From Ephemerocybe angulata (taxonomy: Eukaryota > Basidiomycota > Agaricomycetes > Agaricales > Psathyrellaceae): 64,000 nucleotides of DNA. This document shows, one piece after another, positions 1-12,242 of this stretch (within the stretch, counting starts at the first letter, position 1; the number at the start of each line of letters is the position of its first letter). The position numbers and the translations under genes were made by a program. The stretch lies in NCBI GenBank assembly GCA_013368325.1, contig JAACJK010000165.1, forward strand, positions 1,054,001 to 1,118,000, written 5' to 3'. Below the pieces are notes generated by a model. That model searched no databases and was not told the origin of the DNA. It was given only the letters and a program-made list of their open reading frames with translations.

Positions 1-3000
1 TCGGAAACGCGTTCCAGTTACGCTTTAAGCGCACCGGAGAGCTTTCAGATATCGCTGATGCCATCTCGGCGCAGCAGAAAGCGGTAGATCTCACTCCCCT
101 TGGTGATGCTAAACTGCCTATGCAACTCAATAACCTCGGAACGTCGTTCCAGAGTCGCTTTGAGCGAACCGGCGAGCTTTCGGATATCGCTGATGCCATC
201 TCGACGCAGCACAAAGCGGTCAATCTCACTCCCCACGGTCATGCCAAGCTGCCCACCTTCCTCACCAACCTCGGAATCTCATTCATGCGTCGCTTTGAGC
301 GCACCGGCGGCGAGCTTTCGGATATCGCTGATGCCATCTCGGCGCAGCAGAAAGCAGTCGATCTCACTCCCCGCGGTCATGCCTACCTGCCTAACCGACT
401 GAATAGCCTCGGAACATCGTTCCAGAGTCGCTTTGAGCGCACCGGCGAGCTTTCGGATATCGCTGATGCCATTTCGGCGCTGCAGAAAGCAGTCGATCTC
501 ACTCCCCACGGTCATGCCGACCTGCCTATGCGACTCAACAACCTCGGAAACGCGTTCCTGCGTCGCTTTGAGCGCACCGGCGAGCTTTCGGATATGGTTG
601 ACGCCATCTCAGCGCAGCAGAAAGCGGTCGATCTCACCCCTGACGGTCATGCTGACCTGCCTGGCCGACTCAGTAACCTCGGAAGCTCGTTCAAAAGACG
701 TTTTGAGCGCACCAGCGAGCTTTCGGATATCGCTGATGCCATCTCGGCGCTGCAGAAAGCAGTCGATCTCACTCCCCACGGTCATGCCGACCTGCCTATG
801 CGACTCAATAACCTCGGAAACACGTTCCAGAGTCGCTTTGAGCGCACCGGCGAGCTTTCGGATATGGTTGACGCCATCTCGGCGCTGCAGAAAGCGGTTG
901 ATCTCACTCCCCCCGGTCATGCGGACCTGCCTGCCTGCCTCACCAACCTCGGAAGCTCGTTCAAAAGACGTTTTGAGCGCACCAGCGAGCTTTCGGATAT
1001 CGCTGATGCCATTTCGGCGCAGCAGAAAGCCGTCGACCTCACTCCCCACGGTCATGCCGACCTGCCTCCCCGACTGAACAACCTCGGAACGTCGTTCCAG
1101 AGTCGCTTTGAGCGAACCGGCAAGCTTTCGGACATTGCTGACGCCATTTCCGCGCAGCAGAAAGCAGTCAATCTCACTCCCCACGGTCATGCTAACCTGC
1201 CTATCTGCCTCAACAACCTCGGAATCTCGTTCAACAGACGTTTTGAGCGCACCAGCGAGCTTTCTGACATCGCTGATGCCATCTCGGCGCAGCAGAAAGC
1301 AGTCGGTCTTACTCCTCAGGGTCATGCCGACATACCTGCCCGATACCTCAATCTCGCAGCATCATTCCTCGCGCGTTTTACCTCATTCGGGAACAGTGAG
1401 GATCTAGATGAAAGTTTATCACATTTAAAAGCCGCAGCGATCTCCATTAGCGGCCCTCCTCGAGTGAAGCTTGATGCAGCTAAACACTGGGCCCGCACAT
1501 TGATCCGTTATCATCCCCAATCACTCGAGGTCTTGCTCTCTTTCGACACTGCGTTGAGCTTGATCACATTGATCGCAGGCCTCGAACAAACGGTACGCAG
1601 CAGATATACACAGCTGGAAGACATTTCTGGCCTCGTTCTCGAAGCCGCTGCCGTTGCCTGTGCACTGGATAGAGCGGATAAGGCGTTGGAGTGGCTCGAA
1701 CAAGGCCGTTGCCTCGTCTGGAGCCAACTGAACAACCTCCGTACTCCGCTCGACGACTTGCGCGTTCACAACGAGGATCTTGCGCAAGATATTGCTGATG
1801 TCTCCGAGCGACTCGAGACCGCCGGATCGTCCCGAGGCCAATCCCATGTTGACATGTCGTTGTCGGAGAAGATGTCCCTCGAGGATGAAGCTCGAGCCCA
1901 TCTGAATCTTGCGAAGAAGTGGGATGAGCTCCTCAAAAGGGCGAGGGCTATATCCGGCTTTGAATCCTTCCTCATGCCATCTCCATGCTCTACACTCATG
2001 AAGTATCTCCCGGAGTCAGGCCCTCTGATCGTCATCAACATCAATGGTCGTCGTTGCGACGCACTTGCACTGTTGGCTGAACTGGATGCCCCTCTGCATA
2101 TCCCCCTCCCTAACTTTTCCATCCAGAAGGCTATTGAGCATAGGGGCACACTAACCTCCCAGCTGCGTGCTTGTCACCTGCGTAATCGAGAAATGGAAGG
2201 TCCCGCAGCTCTAATGGATAAGGAACGGGGACTACGACCAGCACCCATGAAGAAACGGCGCATTGATGATGGTCCGGTGCATCGTGTCCTTCGTGGTCTT
2301 TGGGAGGATGTAGTAAAACCGATATTGGACGGTCTGGGATTCTCAGTGAGTGCCATTTTATCTGAATGTTATCTACCGGGCCTGACCCAGGTGATAGATT
2401 GTGGACAAATCAACTGGAGCAGTGCCGCCGAGGCTATGGTGGTGTCCCACAGGTCCCCTCTCTTTCCTTCCCCTTCACGCAGCTGGCATATACCAGGGCT
2501 CCGATTCTATATGCACCTCCGACTATGTGGTGTCGTCGTACACTCCAACCGTCACCGCCATTACCGACCGCGTGAAGAGTCGTCACTCCTTCGACGGGAA
2601 GGAATCTGGACTGTTCCTGACGAGTCAACCCAACGCTCCCGGCGCTTCCCCAATCCCTGGGACTACGAAGGAGGTACAAGCGATTTTTAATCGGGCCAAG
2701 GAGAGTGGAGTGAGGGTACGGAAGCTCGAAGGAGATGCAATGATGGTCGGCGAATGTCTCGAACGCATGCAGGACTTCAGCAGCATCCATCTAGCGTGCC
2801 ACGGATCGCAGAACGCTGCGGAACCACTCCAGAGTCGTTTCCTGTTCCACCAAGGCTCCCTTGAGCTCGGCACTATCCTCCAGTCTAATCTTAAGAATGC
2901 CGACCTCGCTTTCCTCTCGGCGTGTCAGACGAGCACAGGCCAGGAGAAGCTCTCCGACGAAGCCGTACACCTCGCTGCTGGGATGCTCGCTGCAGGATAC

Positions 3001-3231
3001 CGTCGGGTCGTAGGGACAATGTGGTCGATTGGTGATAATCCTGCGCAGGAGGTTGCCACCACCTTCTACGAATATCTCCTGGCCCATCGAAATGACCCCA
3101 GTTCCGCCGGTTTCGACGGGACTCACTCCGCTGTCGCTCTCCACTACGCCACTCAGCAACTGCGACTCAACCTCGATAACTCGGAGCGATCACTACTTAC
3201 CTGGATTCCATTCATACATTTTGGCTTATAA
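1..3231 (+). CDS. TPR-CHAT protein, 5' end off the window
   Basis: The frame is open from base 3 and continues through exons 3-2345 and 2398-3231, giving 1058 residues with the N-terminus missing. The 52-bp intron (GTGAGT to TAG, with a CTGAC branch-like site) is required because the CHAT domain continues in another frame. The N-terminal third is ten tandem TPR-like repeats of 45 residues. A helical linker follows (residues about 455-780), then a C-terminal CHAT (caspase HetF associated with TPRs) domain. The putative catalytic dyad is visible as His in HLACHG and Cys in LSACQTSTG. Family knowledge: CHAT domains are caspase/separase-like cysteine proteases, often coupled to repeat sensors, and the family is expanded in mushroom-forming fungi. 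The natural ligand and substrate cannot be read from sequence. A decayed relative lies at 31510-34055. Confidence 0.88.
3..1370 (+). repeat. Ten near-identical 135-bp coding repeats (TPR array)
   Basis: Ten in-frame units of 45 codons begin RFERTGELSDIADAIS and carry a conserved LTPHGHADLP turn; one unit has an extra Gly codon (near 306). Units are nearly identical in DNA as well as protein. A second-order period of 270 bp is visible: the stretch near 477 recurs near 747. This implies recent array expansion or gene conversion, since the repeats of the paralogue at 31.5-33.0 kb are strongly diverged. Confidence 0.9.
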
Positions 3232-3960
3232 TCTTCAATGCTTTCGTTCTATGCTTCGTCCTTTTTATGTCTTTTCATTCTATGCTTCTCATTTCTAGTA
3301 CAACCATTCTGTGCATCGACTTAGGCTACCTGTAACCTCGTTCGCACCCCTCGTCTGGCGTATTCTTTGTGGCCCAGGAATATCTATTAGGTTGTGTCGT
3401 ATCGCATTTATAGACTACTAGTTAGGTTGGGAGGGCTACATCCGTGGGGCGGCGGGGCCCAAGATCATGAACCTGATCGCGGTATCCGAGTACACATACC
3501 TCGAAGACGTCCATCCTACTCATAGGTTAGTTCGCATCATGCCACGGCGCATAGGCGACTGTCACGAACGCACCAAGACCTCGATTACAGCCTTTCCTCA
3601 CATCCTCGTACTCAAGCTGACGCTCACCACAGTTGGCGGCGTCCATCCCCCGACTGTAATACGCCTCCATCCTCGTATCGGTGAGGACCCACCCCGCCGT
3701 CTTCCCTCACAGCCGTCCCACTCGAGCCGAAGATCACTAAATCTCACCAAACAACCGTAGGTCGATGTGGTCGTGCGACGCGCATTGTGTAAATTTCCCG
3801 CTCTTCCTGAGAGGTGAGTGGAGGACGAAGAGAACTCAACGAGCCGGGGCCCCGTACGATATCCAATCCAAGAATAATACAAGTAACTTAAAAAAAATCA
3901 TATCCCACTATACGACACACAAATCGCATCTACCAAACCCCAATATCTACGTACCAAAAC
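3232..3960. other. Intergenic, convergent 3' ends
   Basis: AT-rich 3' flank shared by the TPR-CHAT gene and the convergently transcribed K+ channel gene. I see no conserved coding region here; the short ORFs lack any recognisable family. Confidence 0.5.
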
Positions 3961-6900
3961 CTAACTCTCATCTTCACCCTCTCTCCGCTTCCCCCTCCCC
4001 TTCAGCCCATCCCTCCCATCCCCTCTGAGGACCCCCTCCCCAAGCAACTCCACCAACCGCCCCAACAACGCGCCCTGCCTCCCCACCTCCTCCGCCAACT
4101 CCGCGATCTGCCGGCTCAGCTCCGTCTGGTTCTGCGCCAATTTCAAATTACTCAGGTCTCTCGCTACCGCCGTTGAGGGTGCATGTGCGGGCGCGGGGGT
4201 GGCGAGGAAGGGGTCGTAGGAGGAGGCGCGCGTGTGTTGTGGGTGGGAGGAGGGGTGCGAGGAGGGGTGCGAGGAGGAGGATGTGGAGGGGTGTGTGGAG
4301 GTGTGTGGACGCCGGGAGGAGGAGGGGCCGAGGGGTTGGGGTGCGGGTGGGTAGGTCGTTCCTGGGAGGTCGTCCGTTGAGTTTGGAGAGGTGTGGTTAT
4401 CCTAGATTGCACGGATGTTAGTTATCGATCGTGATGTGGAGCGAACGAGAGGAGGTAAGAAAGGGTAGAGCGAAGAAGCAAATGAAAGAAAGGATTAATA
4501 ACGATACAGATCGAATCGGGATACGAAGTGATAGAGCAGAGATATCGAAAATGAAAACCCATGAATGAACGACGAACGAAACGTCCGTCCACATCGCCTT
4601 CCCCGCGGTACCGAGCAAACCGAACAGGAGACATCCTACTAGACCTGGTCCGGGGCATAAGCAGCAATCCTCCAAGAGGCCGTAAACGCAGCCCGACACA
4701 CACGACGCGAAGCCGCGTCCGTCCTCTCCGTTTCCCAGCGACATGTAAACGAGGGCAAGAAGGGCAACAAGCATGTTTCAAGGAGATCGCATTCCAGCAC
4801 AAGGGTCAAATTAACCATGCTTGCAAGTATACGCCCCTTTGAAGCAGACCCCTCCCTCCATGCCCACGATACCGTCGCAGGCTGAAAACGAAGCAAAAAT
4901 AGGGGAAAAGAGGAGAGAAGGGAGAAAATAGAAGCTGAAAGGCATTGATTGAGTGAACGACGTTCACAAGCACCAAAGAAAGAAAGGAACATCCGACCGC
5001 ACCCCAAAGCAACACGACCTGTCCAATCCCTCCCACCCACTTCCGCCGTCCTTCACCCCACCAGCACCAACCCCAACACCCCACCGCATCGAAGAGGAAG
5101 GAAGGAAGGAAGGCCGCATAACCACGGGTGACTGACGAAGGGGAGAAGACGCGGAAGGGGAACGGACGGACGTCTGAGTCGCTGAGTGATACTGGTCTGA
5201 ACGAAGAATCCTCCGAACGAAAAACAAAAGAGGCTCGAACGACGAAAGAACCAAGAACGACCGACCTCCCCGAGCCCGCCTCCGAGCCAGAGACAAACCA
5301 CCCCCACAACCCCCGATACCTTCAACCAAACGACCGCCACTGACGGCTCGCCATGTCACAGTGGTGAATGAGCAGCAAACGTCCCAAGACGCTGACGCCC
5401 AACACACGCATTGAAGCACGGGGCGCAGCACGGGCGGTCGTAGCTGGGAGGGCTCGATGGGCAGGATACGTTGGAGGAAGGACGAAGAAAGGTTATCGTG
5501 GACGGGTAGATCGATCCACGAACTCGAATCACGAATGCGGGGTGTTCGAAGATACAAGCGAGGAGGGGCAAAAAGGGCGAAGAGACAGCGAATGAGGTCC
5601 GAAATATGAAGAACGAAGGACGAATGGTAGACCGAGCGAAGAAGGAGAACAAGAAAAAAAAACACAATGAGGAACGTGCGAGGCGAGACCACCCCACGAA
5701 CAAACGACCGCCCAACAATTGACTTCCTTGACCAACATGGAGCGAGCAGTAGACAGACCTCTTGAGAGGTCTACCCTCACAACCCAAGTCGGTTTCCAAG
5801 GCACAAGTCTGCCGGGCGGACGGACGGACGTATCTGGGCGGGCTCCATCGTCACAGTAGAGAAAGGCGGGACTCGGAGGGATGGAAGAATAGAGATGAAC
5901 AAGCGAAGTCCGGATGGACGAAGGAACGAACATCCGAGACGAGAACACCCTACGAATAACGACCGCATGTCAGACGGCCCCAGAAACCAACATCGAACAA
6001 GCAGTAGACGTCCCAAGACGGACGCTTACACTCAAGACACACGCTAATTTCCATCGCGCGTCTGCCAGGCGGACTTATCTGGGTGGGCTCGATGAGCACC
6101 CTGGGGAAGAGAAGGGTAGGAATCGGACGTGGAGGGAAGGAAGCAGGAACGAGAAAGGGGAGAGGGAAAGAAAGAAGAGCGCGAACGAAACAGCAAAAGA
6201 TAGCGGCTATCGTAGATGGGACGGACGGCTGATCCCGAGAGGTCCCACGAAGTCGAACGCCCGAATTCCCGAACGACCGAACATATAAGAAAAGAAGCAC
6301 GAACGAAGATACATAGAAAGAAGTCACAGAGTCGAAGAAGGGAAGCAAAGAAGTCCATCGAAGGGTGGCACACAGAAGTTGAATGAGATGACACGAAAAC
6401 GAAACCGCAACGCACCTTATCCTCCGTCATCTGCGTCCACACAAGACTAAACTCCCTCCCAAGCACAAAACTCGGGAGCGTAATCAACAACAGCCCAAAC
6501 ACGAGTATAGGCAGCGTAATGAGCCGTCCGAGGAAGGAGCGGGGCGTGATCTCGCCGTAGCCCACCGTCGTAATGGCTATGGGGAGGGGCGTCAGCACGT
6601 TGCTATTCGTGAAGTTTGAAGATTGGGAGAGGGGAGGAGGAGGAGGAGGAGGAGGAGGAGGAGGGGAGAAGGAGGAGGGGAGCGGTCGGGGTCAGCGAGC
6701 TTGGATCTGGAGTCGTCGCCAGTCGTCAGGTGTGAGTTTTCGGTGGGGTAGGGCGAAGGACGATGGACGAAGGGTCGGTCGGTCAAGTGGTGTTGCAACG
6801 CGGGCCGAGGCGAGATGAGGTCGGCGATCGACAACATGATCGGAGGCGCAGGAGCGGACGGACGGACGGACGGACGTCGCGGTGGTGGGCGCGGCTGTGG

Positions 6901-8251
6901 ATCGAGCTCGGGATCTGGATTCCGTTGAGCAGGGTGTCTGTCGATGGTCGGCGCGGGTGGGAGGGTAGGGCGGTCGGTCGGTGTGTCGGTGTGTCGAGAG
7001 AGAGAGGCTATGGGCTCAAGGTGTGGGTGTGTCGTCCGAGGCCGAAGCGGCCGGCGCATCCAGCGAAGGCCAAGTCTAGGTTGAGCTGTTCGGCGGTTGA
7101 ATCCGGTCGGTGTTGAACGAGGTGTCGAGTGCGGGGAATGGAGGGGCGAAGGCAGGCGAAGGGAGAAGGGAGAAGGGCGAAGGGCGAAGGGCGAAGGAGG
7201 AAAGAAGAGAGAAGAGCGAAGAGGGAAGAGGAGGAGAAGGTACTCACTGACGATGACGAACCACGCTGCAGCGGGGATGGATGCGAATTGCGTCGGGTCG
7301 CCGTCGGAGTTGATGAAGGTGTCCATGACCTCGTCCCATGTCCCGCGCTCGGCGAAGTATCTGTTGCAGACGCGTTCAGTAGCGATTCGAGAACAACAGG
7401 AAGGTGAGATGGCATACAGAAGTGTGCTGAAGACGGTCAAGATCATGACGACGAAGAATCCGATGGCGAGGAGGGAATGCTGCGACCGGCGCACGGAGAG
7501 GTACATCACTTCGATCGTGCTAGTGGCTTGTTAGCTTCAGACTGCAGAAGACCAAGGCAGGTACGCACAGGAGGATGGTGTGGTTGTATCGGAACGGGCG
7601 GAAGACGCGCAGGAGGCGGAACATGCGCAGGATGGAGAAACGGAAGAGTACAGAGGTATCCTGTCCGAGCATGAGCTCGATGTAGTAGGGAAGCACCGAG
7701 AGCAGGTCGATAATCCCGTAGAACGCTACCCACCACATCAGCACAACAACACCACGATAGAGAGATATAGAAGTTAACGCACATAGAACCCATCTGAACA
7801 GACTGGACCAGCTAAAACTCCAACACACAACCCTCGCAACATACTCCACCGTAAACACCACCACCAACCCCGTCTCCATCCCAAACCACACCCTATTACT
7901 AACCCTATGAAAGGTCGGCACCGTCTCCAGCACCGTGATCACCGCACTCAACACGATGAGCGCCGTGCTCACCATGTGCACCGCGAACGCAGCGCTGCTG
8001 CTCGCAGGCTGCTCCAACAATTCATGCAGACGCCGTTTCCAGAGGGGCCGGATGGTGAGGAGGACGTCGTCGTCCGTCTGTCCTTGGTTGGGGGGGAAGA
8101 GCGAGTAGAGGTCCCGTGGGGTGGGGCGGGGCGACTCGGTTGTGAACTTGGAGGTGTCGAGGGGCGCGGGGCGGTGTTGGGTTGGGCCGGTTAAGGTGGG
8201 GCCGAGGGGTGTGAGCGAGTGGGTGGAGGAGGAGGGCGAGCCCACCGCCAT
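3961..8251 (-). CDS. Voltage-gated K+ channel (Kv type), intact copy K1
   Basis: Six exons: 8251-7783, 7725-7569, 7519-7418, 7360-7248, 6576-6416 and 4401-3961; the phases agree and give 480 aa. Segments: S1 about 92-112, S2 121-144, S3 155-176, an S4 sensor with arginines at 190, 193, 196, 199 and 202, S5 222-243, a pore helix ending in the K+ selectivity filter TTVGYGE (283-289), and S6 297-320. The cytoplasmic tail is rich in Pro, Ser and His, followed by a short predicted coiled coil (LAQNQTELSRQIAELAEEV). The role inferred from these motifs is plasma-membrane K+ flux gated by voltage. The start is set at the first in-frame Met (MAVGSPSS); an open stretch upstream has no ATG. The fifth intron is 2,014 bp, huge for this genome. 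The mirror copy at 50094-55490 is broken. Confidence 0.88.
4402..6415 (-). repeat. 2-kb intron of the K+ channel gene with degenerate repeats
   Basis: Intron 5 of K1 runs from GTGCG at 6415 to CTAG at 4402. It holds at least three degenerate copies of a 255-360 bp unit, starting near 5340, 5700 and 5955, anchored by the GAGCAGYARAC and GGGNGGGCTCSATSG blocks. The same unit occurs in the matching K2 intron near 53233, 54145 and 54460, so the array predates the duplication. No exon with consistent phase could be placed inside it. Confidence 0.65.
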
Positions 8252-9919
8252 GCGAACGGCGACGATCGGTGTGGGGAAGAAAGGTGCGTGGGAAGGGGTT
8301 GCCGTGTTCGATGGGTCATTTGGTGCGGTTGATTGGTCCGCGGCCGTCGGGCTTGGCGATCCTCCTGGCACTCGAGCTCAATATCCTAGGACGTTCATAG
8401 CAACACCCCGCCGAATGCTAGCTTCCACCCCGGCAATCTCGCCTAACCAGATCACCCACCTTGCAGCGCAGCGCACATTGCCACTACTATTGGAGGCCTG
8501 GTTGAGCCTCTAATTGGCTTGGCTGCGACGATTATATGGAAGAATAGGTCGAGTACGCGCCGCCGATTCGGAGAAAGGTGCTACATTGGCGTGCGTGCGC
8601 TCCCCGGGGGACTAAAGGAGGCCTCATATCAGAGGGGGCTGGGTATATATTCGAATCTAAGGCAGACGAGTCCTAGATCCAAGAAAAAAACACTAATAAA
8701 ACATCAGGAACATATACGTAGAACAGAGACGGAAAGCGCCAAGCGACGAAACTAGGATGTGTAGGTATCCTAATGCGAGGAAGAGATGGTCAGGGAGCAT
8801 AGAGAGAACACGACACAGTCAATGAACATACAACCAGTAAGGGAGGATAACGTTAAACCGAGGTCCCGCAAAACCTACTACACCGTGCCGACCTTCGACT
8901 TCCTCTCTCCAACTTCGAAGTGATCGTTATACCCCGGGCTTCCAAGCTTCCTCCGAGTCAACTGGTCGTGCGCGATAACAGCGCCGAACACCTGGTTTCC
9001 CTGTGTCGTCTTCTGTGTGACAACGCGGGGGAGACGGCTTCCCGGGCGCGATTTATCTGGGAAGGGGTACTCCCGCGCGGGGTGCTTGCTCACATGAGTC
9101 ATGCTGGGAATCGCTGTAGGGTTACTACACACTCGTCTTTGGAACGGTGTTGGGGCTGGCGGTTGTTGGATGGCTGTGGGATAAATATCAGATCGCAGGT
9201 CGAGCTGGATGAGCGACTCCCACTCGAAGTATGTCATCGTACTTACGTTGAGCGGCGACAAGTTCTCCTTCTCGACGCTGCTAAGCGCATGATCCTTCAA
9301 TCGTTCAGCTTCCTTAATATGGCTCTCGTATACAGCTTTTCAGATGTCCGGACGTCCTTCCCACTGTAATTATCTAAGAGTAACTGAGATCAGCGCCAAT
9401 CGCGCTGTGGATTCACTGGGAAGCTCGGGAACTTGCGTTCTGGCTTTCCTCCTCATTTTAATGCTTCTATTGCCTGCGGAATGTGACTATCGAAGACTGA
9501 CTGCTGCGCGTCTCCCTATATCAAAGTGGAAATGAAGCCCTTCGCCTGGAACACGCAACACGCCTTGGAGACATAATGAGAAAATACATATATCACCAGG
9601 CACATATCACTTTCCGAAAGGGGAGAGGTGCTGTCTATGCACACTTGTACTGTTCAACAAGTTAAATTGATCCGGGTTCGAGTGGAGAAGAGCCTTGGTC
9701 AACGCAGTATTTTTTTCATAGTAATAGTATATCCTCCTTCCACGAAAAAGGGAATCTCTTTTTTGAGGGACTTATCAGGAAATGAGACCCGAAGTGGAGG
9801 AAATAGCTTCGCTCACTCTTCCAAGTATACGGCAAAAATACGCAGGTAATTAAAACTAATAAGTGTTGAAATTGTAGCTATAAGCCAAGATCCTAACGAG
9901 TGGAATCAATATATATACA
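8252..9919. other. Intergenic between K1 and F1
   Basis: Divergent upstream region of K1 plus the 3' flank of F1. The first 150 bp upstream of K1 remain alignable with the K2 upstream region. A minus ORF at 8878-9300 lacks an ATG at its 5' end and a recognisable domain. No RNA gene was recognised. Confidence 0.45.
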
Positions 9920-12242
9920 CTAATCTTGAACCTCCTCAAACCCCGTCGCAGCCACAACAAGCGGGCGTCCCACCTCGACGCGCCACGGAAACAGAGAAAA
10001 CCAATGCATGATCTCATCGAGGATAATGTCCGTCCCATCAACCGGATTCGCGATACCATGCCTGCAAAATAACCGTGTCAGCTATAGAACGGGAGAGACA
10101 AGTGAATAAAGGAAGTTAGTACGCACCGCGAGATTAGATGGGCTGTAACGTTCTGCTTCACATCCCACCCCAAGCTGTAGACTCCGATGCAATGATTGCA
10201 CCGCCAGACCTTCTTCGTGGGGAGGACTTCACGCTGTGCCGTGGCCGTGCACTCGTCCGCGTGGTCCTTGAGCAAGGGGTGTATGGACGTTAAGAGGCGG
10301 AATGAGAAGTCGTGCTTGCTACAACCCTCCCGGATATCGCAAATATGTTTGATCTGGATAGAAAAAAGGATATCACGTCAGGATATTGAGCCTCTGAAGG
10401 AAAGTAAAGGGGACGCGTACCGCAGATCTCCATGAGAAGGCCTTGATATAGACGTTATCCGCCGGCCTACGACCCGAGGTGCGTACCAACTCGATGTACG
10501 TGCACCGGTTGCAGATAAACCACTCGCCCCTCTCATCCATCTCAGTCGCCAGTGTCGTCTCAGGATCCAGCCCACACATAGAGACGAGGGAGCACGCAGC
10601 CACCCCCAACGGATAGGAGAAGGTCGGTAGGTCGTCGAAGTTGGGCCAGAGCAGGTGCGCATCCCGTGTGACGATGAATGCAGAGATTCCATACCCCTCG
10701 TATAGCTCAACGGGGAAGATGGCTACCGCGAGATCCAGAGGCTCGATACCTTCCTTCTCGCATCGCAGACGCATCTCTTGAGGCAAGCTCGCATGTAAGC
10801 GACGAAACCTCTGCGCTTCCAAGTCATGGAGTATAGTGGGGAACTGGGTGGCGAGATCGTTGTAGCGCTCGGGGCTGATATCAAGTTCTGGGTCGACGTC
10901 TTGCAGCTCCGCAACTAGGGGATGCAGCACGTCGCGCTTGTTTGGGAATTTGGAAGGGACTCGCAGTGCCTTGGATGTGTTACCCTGGAAGGTCTCGTTT
11001 CTCCACATATTCCACTTGAGACAGATATTCAGAGTACGAATATCGCGGATTCCCTTGTGCCGTGACTCCCGCGCTTCGATGACGGCGGGCTCGAAGGTAG
11101 TGCGATATGTCGCCCATGCTGTCGTTGTAAAGGTGAGATATGGATCATAGCGAGGAATGAGAGTGTGGGACGTACCTTTGTCAGTGACCTTCGCCGCCTT
11201 GGAGAACTTCAACTCCGACGCCTGAACAGCAGTGTCTACGTCAGTCTTGTTGTAGATACCAAGGTCGTAGAACCGCTGCCGAATACTATGAAAAGAGTCA
11301 GTACATATCGGAATCCCCGATTCGGTAATAAGAAAGACCATACAGCTGAACGCGAGCTTCTTTCGCAGCCTGAGCCCTTTCCTTCTTCATTGCCTCTTCA
11401 AGGCTGATCCATTGACTCAGCCTCGGATAAATCTGTGAAGGTGTTAACTTTCACTCCACATGTCTGAGATAGAGTAGGCTCACGAGTTGACAATCGACGA
11501 CGAGGGTGATGCGTTGGGCTTTGAACTCGTCGAGACGCTTCTGAGCGTTAGGTTTGCCGTCGTGCACTGCGCGGCTGAGCACCGTCAATCGTTTCTCGAC
11601 GGCTTCAAGCTCTGGGAGAAAATATTGGTCTTGGAATTTTCCCCGGAGCATGGTTGGGACGTAGTTGATGGCTTCAGTCCTGAGAGTCGATGGGGGAGGA
11701 GAGAGGGGTGAAGGGGCAGTTGAATAGCTGCAGCTGTTTATATGCGTCAGTTCTAGAGGTATCCGATACTAGAAGGTCTAAAAACATACCTTGAAAGCAT
11801 GCACTCCCGACATAGCCTGCGTAGGATGTGTATGTCGATTTTGACATTCGGCTTTCCGCACGACTGGTGGAAGGAGAAGCTTAGCCCGTGGAAATCGTGA
11901 GGAATTCCGTGAGAAACGACTTACGCAGCAGTTAGTGGTTGCGAGCATTCTCAGCCATACATGCTCAGGGACACCTCTAGGCGGCTCTGGGGCGCCTATT
12001 TCTTTCAACTTGGCCACCCAGAGCGCCTTCATGGGAACGAGCGTGTTCCGGAAGAACTTATTCGTACGAGCTACGTTCAAGATCGTCTTGGGGTCAAGAT
12101 CTTGCATAATCAGACTTATGAGCTCGGCAGGTAGGGTCGTGATGGTGTTGAGGTTCCTCTTCTTTCGACCTTTCTTGGCTTCAGTCGAAACAGAAGGCGC
12201 GCTTGTCGAAGCGGAGGTCTTGGCCATTTTGCTAGTGGGCAT
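9920..12242 (-). CDS. F-box protein with zinc-ribbon-like cysteines, copy F1
   Basis: Eight exons (12242-11925, 11863-11790, 11733-11484, 11432-11344, 11285-11176, 11118-10421, 10353-10127, 10061-9920), introns 51-67 bp, 635 aa. Residues about 30-75 form an F-box-like motif (TLPAELISLIMQDLDPKTIL). Two CxxC pairs follow at 105-108 and 124-127, placed in one ribbon by splicing of exons 1 and 2. More CxxC pairs occur near the C-terminus (ICNRC and CNHC). Family knowledge: F-box proteins recruit substrates to SCF ubiquitin ligases, and such F-box/Zn proteins are expanded in Agaricomycetes. The partner is unknown. Exon lengths match copy F2 (45698-48013) exactly, which strongly supports the model. 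Confidence 0.85.

Noticed and set aside
609..1325. Long minus-strand ORFs across the TPR array
   Set aside because: They mirror the 135-bp plus-strand repeats and encode no recognisable protein; by-products of biased codon use.
4173..4421. Arg/Gly-rich plus ORFs
   Set aside because: Antisense shadow of the Pro/Ser-rich last exon of K1.
8878..9300. Minus ORF of 140 codons between K1 and F1
   Set aside because: It opens with TTG, has no domain, and I could not build consistent flanking exons.
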